This document shows, piece after piece, positions 60,432 through 64,000 of a stretch of 64,000 nt of DNA; the first letter of the stretch is position 1, and each line of letters starts with the position of its first letter. The notes beneath the pieces were generated by a model, which saw nothing but the letters and a program-made list of their open reading frames with translations, made no database searches and was not told where the DNA came from. The translations under genes and the position numbers were made by a program. Source of the stretch: JBFIHF01 sp964411125 (GTDB taxonomy: Bacteria; Myxococcota_A; Bradymonadia; Bradymonadales; Bradymonadaceae); assembly GCA_964411125.1 (NCBI GenBank), contig CAYPJU010000003.1:62001-126000 (forward strand), in the 5' to 3' direction.

Positions 60432-62081
60432 ATGTATCAGTACACCCAAATCGATCAGAAGATCGTCGACGAGCGCGTCGCACAATTTCGCGGGCAGGTC
60501 GCCCGACGCCTCAACGGCGAGCTGTCCGAGGACGAGTTTCGTCCGCTCCGGCTGATGAACGGCCTGTACCTGCAGCGCCACGCCTACATGCTGCGCGTCG
60601 CCATCCCGTATGGGTTGCTCGACACACGCCAGGTGCGGATGCTCGCTCACATCGCGCGAAAGTACGACCGCGGCTACGGCCACATCACGACGCGGCAGAA
60701 CATCCAGTACAACTGGCCGAAGCTCGCGGAGGTCCCCGACTTGCTCGCCGATCTCGCCTCCGTCCAGATGCACGCCATCCAGACGAGTGGGAACTGCATC
60801 CGCAACATCAGCGCCGACCACCTCGCCGGGGTCGCGGGGGACGAGATCGAAGACCCCCGCCCCTATTGCGAGATCTTGCGACAGTGGTCGACCTTCCATC
60901 CGGAGTTCTCGTTCCTCCCTCGCAAATTCAAGATCGCCGTCACCGGCGCCACCAACGACCGCGCCGCAGTCGCGGTGCACGACATCGGGCTCCGCATCGT
61001 GGAGAACGAGGACGGAGAGCGTGGATTCCAGGTGATCGTGGGCGGAGGCCTCGGGCGAACGCCGATCCTCGGGAAAGTCATCCGCGAATTCCTCCCCAAG
61101 GCGCACCTCAACTCGTACTGCGAGGCGATCCTGCGGGTCTACAACCTGCACGGTGACCGCGACAACAAGTACAAGGCGCGCATCAAAATTCTGGTCAAGA
61201 CGCTCGGCGAAGAAGAATTCACGCGCCAGGTCGAAGAGGAGTGGGAGCGCATCAAAGAGACGTCGCTGTTGCTGACGCAGGAGGAGATCGATCGCGTCTC
61301 GGCGTTCTTCGAGCCCCCCGAGTACGCTTCCGACGCCGCGTCGCACTCACTGGACGAAGCGCTGGGCGACAAACGTTTCGCTCGATGGTTCGAGACCAAC
61401 GTCACCGAGCACAAGGTGCCCGGCTACAACATCGTGATGTTGTCGCTCAAGTCGGAGCAGCGCCCTCCCGGGGACATCACCGCCGAGCAGCTCGACGCGG
61501 TCGCCGACCTGGCCGACGCCTACTCCCTGGGACGTGTCCGGACGACCCACGAGCAGAACCTGGTCTTCTCGGACGTCGAAAACCGGCACCTCTACGACCT
61601 GTGGCGAGAGCTCGATCGACAGGAAATGGCGACCCCGAACATCGGGAAGATCACGGACATGATCTGCTGTCCCGGCCTCGACTTCTGCGCCCTCGCCAAC
61701 GCGGGATCCATCTCGGTCGCGCGTCAGATCACGGAGCGCTTCGCCGATCTCGAACGCCAGTACGACCTCGGCGACGTGAAGCTGAAGATGTCGGGATGCA
61801 TCAACTCGTGCGGCCACCATCACGTGGGTCACGTCGGCATCCTCGGCGTCAACAAGAACGGCGAGGAGTGGTACCAGATCATGCTCGGCGGCAGCGCCGA
61901 GGACGACGCGTCGTTGGGCAAATGGATCGGCCCGGCGATCCCGCAGACCGAGGTCGCCGACGCGCTGGAGAAGATCTTCGACCTGTACGGCGACCAGCGG
62001 CTCGAAGACGAGTCGTTCCTCGCCTTTTATCGCCGCGTAGGACGCAAGCCCTTCAAGGAGGCCGTCTATGAAAGTAATTGA
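60432..62081 (+). CDS. cysI: Sirohaem nitrite/sulfite reductase, probably assimilatory sulfite reductase
   Basis: Six-electron reduction of sulfite to sulfide. The 549-residue protein has two ferredoxin-like/sirohaem repeats. The iron-sulfur/sirohaem cluster Cys are visible in CCPGLDFC (412, 418) and SGCINSCGHHH (456, 460), with the TRQNIQYNW and TSGNCIRNI motifs. Nitrite reductase cannot be excluded from sequence alone, but co-location with cobA and DUF934 and the shared sulfur operator favour sulfite. It ends 14 bases into the next gene. Confidence 0.93.
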   Translation: MYQYTQIDQKIVDERVAQFRGQVARRLNGELSEDEFRPLRLMNGLYLQRHAYMLRVAIPYGLLDTRQVRMLAHIARKYDRGYGHITTRQNIQYNWPKLAEVPDLLADLASVQMHAIQTSGNCIRNISADHLAGVAGDEIEDPRPYCEILRQWSTFHPEFSFLPRKFKIAVTGATNDRAAVAVHDIGLRIVENEDGERGFQVIVGGGLGRTPILGKVIREFLPKAHLNSYCEAILRVYNLHGDRDNKYKARIKILVKTLGEEEFTRQVEEEWERIKETSLLLTQEEIDRVSAFFEPPEYASDAASHSLDEALGDKRFARWFETNVTEHKVPGYNIVMLSLKSEQRPPGDITAEQLDAVADLADAYSLGRVRTTHEQNLVFSDVENRHLYDLWRELDRQEMATPNIGKITDMICCPGLDFCALANAGSISVARQITERFADLERQYDLGDVKLKMSGCINSCGHHHVGHVGILGVNKNGEEWYQIMLGGSAEDDASLGKWIGPAIPQTEVADALEKIFDLYGDQRLEDESFLAFYRRVGRKPFKEAVYESN

Positions 62082-62538
62082 AAACGGGACCATCGTAGAT
62101 TCGCCGGTGGCACATCTGGGACCTGACGAAACGGTCCCCGATGCCCCCTTCTCCGTCTCGCTGACGCGTTGGAAGGCCGAGCGCGAAGAGCTCGTCGGCA
62201 AGACGGGATTGTCGCTGCGACTTCACGGGGAAGACGATCTCCAGGAAGCGGTCGCGGACCTCGCGCACTTCGAGCGCATCGTCCTCGAGTTTCCGACTTT
62301 CACCGACGGTCGCTGCTACTCTTTCGCCCGACTGCTGCGAGAGCGGTATGGCTGGGACAAGGAGCTTCGGGCGACCGGTGACGTGCTGCGCGATCAGGCG
62401 TTTTTCATGGCTCGGTGCGGCATCGACGCGCTCGAAGTCTCCGACGAGCGGGCACCGGGCGTGGTCGAAGCCCTCGCGGACTTCACGGTGACCTACCAGC
62501 CCGCAGCGGACGGGCGTCCGCCGGTGTACCGAGCCTGA
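62068..62538 (+). CDS. DUF934 protein linked to sulfite reductase
   Basis: A 156-residue protein of the DUF934 family, typically encoded next to CysI-type sulfite reductases and proposed to help electron supply. The recognisable core is FTDGRCYSFARLLRERYGW, with DVLRDQAFFMARCGIDALEV following. No signal peptide. The start overlaps cysI by 14 bases. Confidence 0.9.
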   Translation: MKVIENGTIVDSPVAHLGPDETVPDAPFSVSLTRWKAEREELVGKTGLSLRLHGEDDLQEAVADLAHFERIVLEFPTFTDGRCYSFARLLRERYGWDKELRATGDVLRDQAFFMARCGIDALEVSDERAPGVVEALADFTVTYQPAADGRPPVYRA

Positions 62539-62545
62539 AGCACCT

Positions 62546-63955
62546 TCAACTTCTACTGCGTGATTCCGGCGTCGGTTTCTGGACGTCGTCGTGGTCCTCG
62601 CCCTTCGAGGAGTCCGAGCGCTCGCGCCGGCGATCGGGGCCACCACTGGGGTCGGGAATCTCCGAAGTATCTTCGCCGGGGGATGCGGTCCCGTCGTCGG
62701 CCTCGGAAGACTCGACCTCCGACGACTCTTCGTCCAACCCGACCTCCGAAGAGTCCTCGTCGAGGCCTGCCGCGGACGATTCCTCGTCCAGGCCCACCGA
62801 CGATTCTTCGTCGATCCCTTCGGAAACCGCCTCTGACTCTTCTTCTGCCGGGACGGCTCCGGTCCACCCCTGGGGTGCCAGGCTGACGTCTTCGAGCGGC
62901 GTGTCGGTCAGCTCAGCAAACCTTCGCAGGAGCTCCTTCGCGTCGTCGTCCAGGTCTCGAGGCGTCTCGACGACGTAGTGGACAAACAGATTGCCGCGCC
63001 CCGATCGATTGACCTTCGGGACTCCGAACCCTCGCATGACGAACTGTTGTCCTGTCTGAGTACCGGCTGCGACGGGGATCTTCTGCTTTCCCTCGAGGGT
63101 CGGCACTTCGATCTCGCCCCCCACGGCAGCGAGTGGAAACGACACGACGGCGCGGAAGTGAAGATCGGCCCCATCTCGCTCGAAGACTTCACTCTGGCGC
63201 ACGTGGAGGAAGACATAGAGGTCTCCTCGCGGGCCTCCGTTGCGTCCGTTCTCACCCTCTCCCCGCAGCCTCAGCCTGGTGCCGTCGTCGACACCCGCCG
63301 GGATGTTGACCTGAACCTCGCGGACCTCTCGAATGGTGCCGGTCCCGTAGCAATCGGGGCACTTGTCCGCGACGATCTTTCCGACGCCCCGGCAATCCGG
63401 GCACGTCGAGGTGAGCGTGAAGAAGCCCTGGGCGTGATGAACCTGGCCGCGGCCCATGCAGCGCGAACAGGTCTGCGGCTCGCTCCCGTCGGCGGCGCCG
63501 GATCCGTCACACGTCTCGCATTCGCTGTCCCGAGGCACCTGCAACGTCTTCGAGATGCCGAACGCTGCCTGTTGGAATTCGAGCTCGAGATCGATCCGAA
63601 CGTCCGCGCCGCGTTGCTGGCTGTGGGCGGACTGGCGCCCGAATCCGAAGAAGTCGCCGAAGATGTCCCCGAACTGTTCGAAGATTTCGTCGACCGACGT
63701 GAAATTGTGGGAGAAGCCGGCTCCGCCCCCGCGCAGCCCTTCGTGCCCGAGCCTGTCGTAGACCTTGCGTTGGCCCTCGTCGGAGAGAACCTCGTACGCC
63801 TCCGCGGCCTCCTTGAACTTGTTCTCGGCTTCGTCATCCCCCGGGTTGCGGTCGGGATGAAAGCGCATCGCTAGCTTACGGTAGGCGGTCTTGATGTCCT
63901 TCGCCGACGCGTCGCGGGTTACTCCCAGCACATCGTAGTAGTCGCGTTTTTCCAT
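62546..63955 (-). CDS. dnaJ: DnaJ-family co-chaperone with acidic repeat tail
   Basis: Stimulates DnaK ATPase and delivers clients. The J domain (1-70) has HPDRN at 33-37. A Gly/Phe-rich segment is short. The zinc domain (about 145-210) has four motifs: CETCDGSG, CSRCMGRG, CPDCRGVG and CPDCYGTG. The C-terminal substrate domain ends near 370. The last 90 residues form an acidic tail with repeated Gly-Leu-Asp-Glu-Glu-Ser-Ser units, absent from ordinary DnaJ, which usually ends near 370-380. The ATG is preceded by a run of T and lacks a clear ribosome-binding site. Confidence 0.93.
   Translation of the reverse strand: MEKRDYYDVLGVTRDASAKDIKTAYRKLAMRFHPDRNPGDDEAENKFKEAAEAYEVLSDEGQRKVYDRLGHEGLRGGGAGFSHNFTSVDEIFEQFGDIFGDFFGFGRQSAHSQQRGADVRIDLELEFQQAAFGISKTLQVPRDSECETCDGSGAADGSEPQTCSRCMGRGQVHHAQGFFTLTSTCPDCRGVGKIVADKCPDCYGTGTIREVREVQVNIPAGVDDGTRLRLRGEGENGRNGGPRGDLYVFLHVRQSEVFERDGADLHFRAVVSFPLAAVGGEIEVPTLEGKQKIPVAAGTQTGQQFVMRGFGVPKVNRSGRGNLFVHYVVETPRDLDDDAKELLRRFAELTDTPLEDVSLAPQGWTGAVPAEEESEAVSEGIDEESSVGLDEESSAAGLDEDSSEVGLDEESSEVESSEADDGTASPGEDTSEIPDPSGGPDRRRERSDSSKGEDHDDVQKPTPESRSRS
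62700..62830 (-). repeat. Acidic Gly-Leu-Asp-Glu-Glu-Ser-Ser repeats in DnaJ tail
   Basis: Three or four degenerate units of about 9-11 residues encode an acidic disordered tail after the DnaJ C-terminal domain. The repeat is also visible in the DNA as TCGTCCAGGCC-like elements. Confidence 0.7.
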
Positions 63956-63963
63956 AAAAAACC

Positions 63964-63973
63964 GGACGTCCGT
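63964..63973. promoter_or_regulatory. Perfect palindrome upstream of dnaJ
   Basis: CGGACGTCCG lies nine bases before the dnaJ start. It could be an operator or chance in GC-rich DNA. The window ends shortly upstream, so the promoter is not visible. Confidence 0.3.
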
Positions 63974-64000
63974 ACGCCCAAAGACCGGTGGATGAACGAT

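Noticed and set aside
60432..62081. Sirohaem reductase considered as a nitrite reductase.
   Set aside because: Context with cobA, DUF934 and the shared cys operator favours sulfite, although the sequence alone does not exclude nitrite.

Overview
The window is GC-rich, densely packed chromosome from an aerobic bacterium that most resembles Myxococcota (Deltaproteobacteria in the older sense). Supporting evidence is inference from content. Cysteine-rich lipoproteins and a multicopper oxidase carry Asp/Gly/Met linkers and a MYXO-CTERM-like tail. A complete alternative complex III sits beside an A-type haem-copper oxidase. There is also an OmpA protein with carboxypeptidase-regulatory-like repeats. 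I saw no tRNA, rRNA, CRISPR array, prophage or insertion sequence.

Region 1 (1-9.4 kb) is housekeeping. folP reads leftward. Divergent from it, cdaA-cdaR-glmM-pdxJ-nnr make c-di-AMP, the cell-wall precursor glucosamine-1-phosphate, pyridoxine phosphate and repaired NAD(P)H. A two-part surface protein follows, then a convergent BtuF-like binding protein. Region 2 (9.4-19.9 kb) holds a stand-alone MshEN-domain protein and a tight operon: trkA, trkH, a 1541-residue fusion of a CPA2-antiporter-like membrane domain with coiled coils and a P-loop ATPase, an MscS-type channel and a lipoprotein with a zinc-protease motif. This is the most unusual system in the window and looks like an ATPase-coupled ion or turgor module.

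Region 3 (19.9-30.2 kb) is accessory and envelope material: a modular multicopper oxidase, two cysteine-cluster proteins, LolA, a CAP-domain lipoprotein, a CorC-type transporter and an MFS permease.

Region 4 (30.4-49.2 kb) is respiratory. actABCDEF encode alternative complex III, followed by a trihaem cytochrome c, haem farnesyltransferase, SURF1 and a methyltransferase. On the opposite strand lie a dihaem lipoprotein cytochrome, a 38-residue membrane peptide and oxidase subunits II, I, III and IV, with subunit IV fused to a cytochrome c domain. A third, divergent unit has a second subunit III, a 70-residue peptide and a second SURF1-like protein. Electrons would pass from quinol through ActABCDEF and cytochrome c to the oxidase.

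Region 5 (49.3-64 kb) contains an astacin-like lipoprotein and two sulfate-assimilation operons, cysH-cysD-cysN (leftward) and cobA-cysI-DUF934 (rightward). They share a near-identical operator/promoter, AATCCCTA-N9-TAKGGATT overlapping the -35 box. CysH has APS-reductase cysteines, and the APS-kinase-like C-terminus of CysN has lost its P-loop, so the route probably runs APS to sulfite to sulfide without PAPS. An ABC exporter, an OmpA-family protein, two small membrane proteins (DUF2752, DUF4234) and a DnaJ with an acidic repeat tail complete the window.
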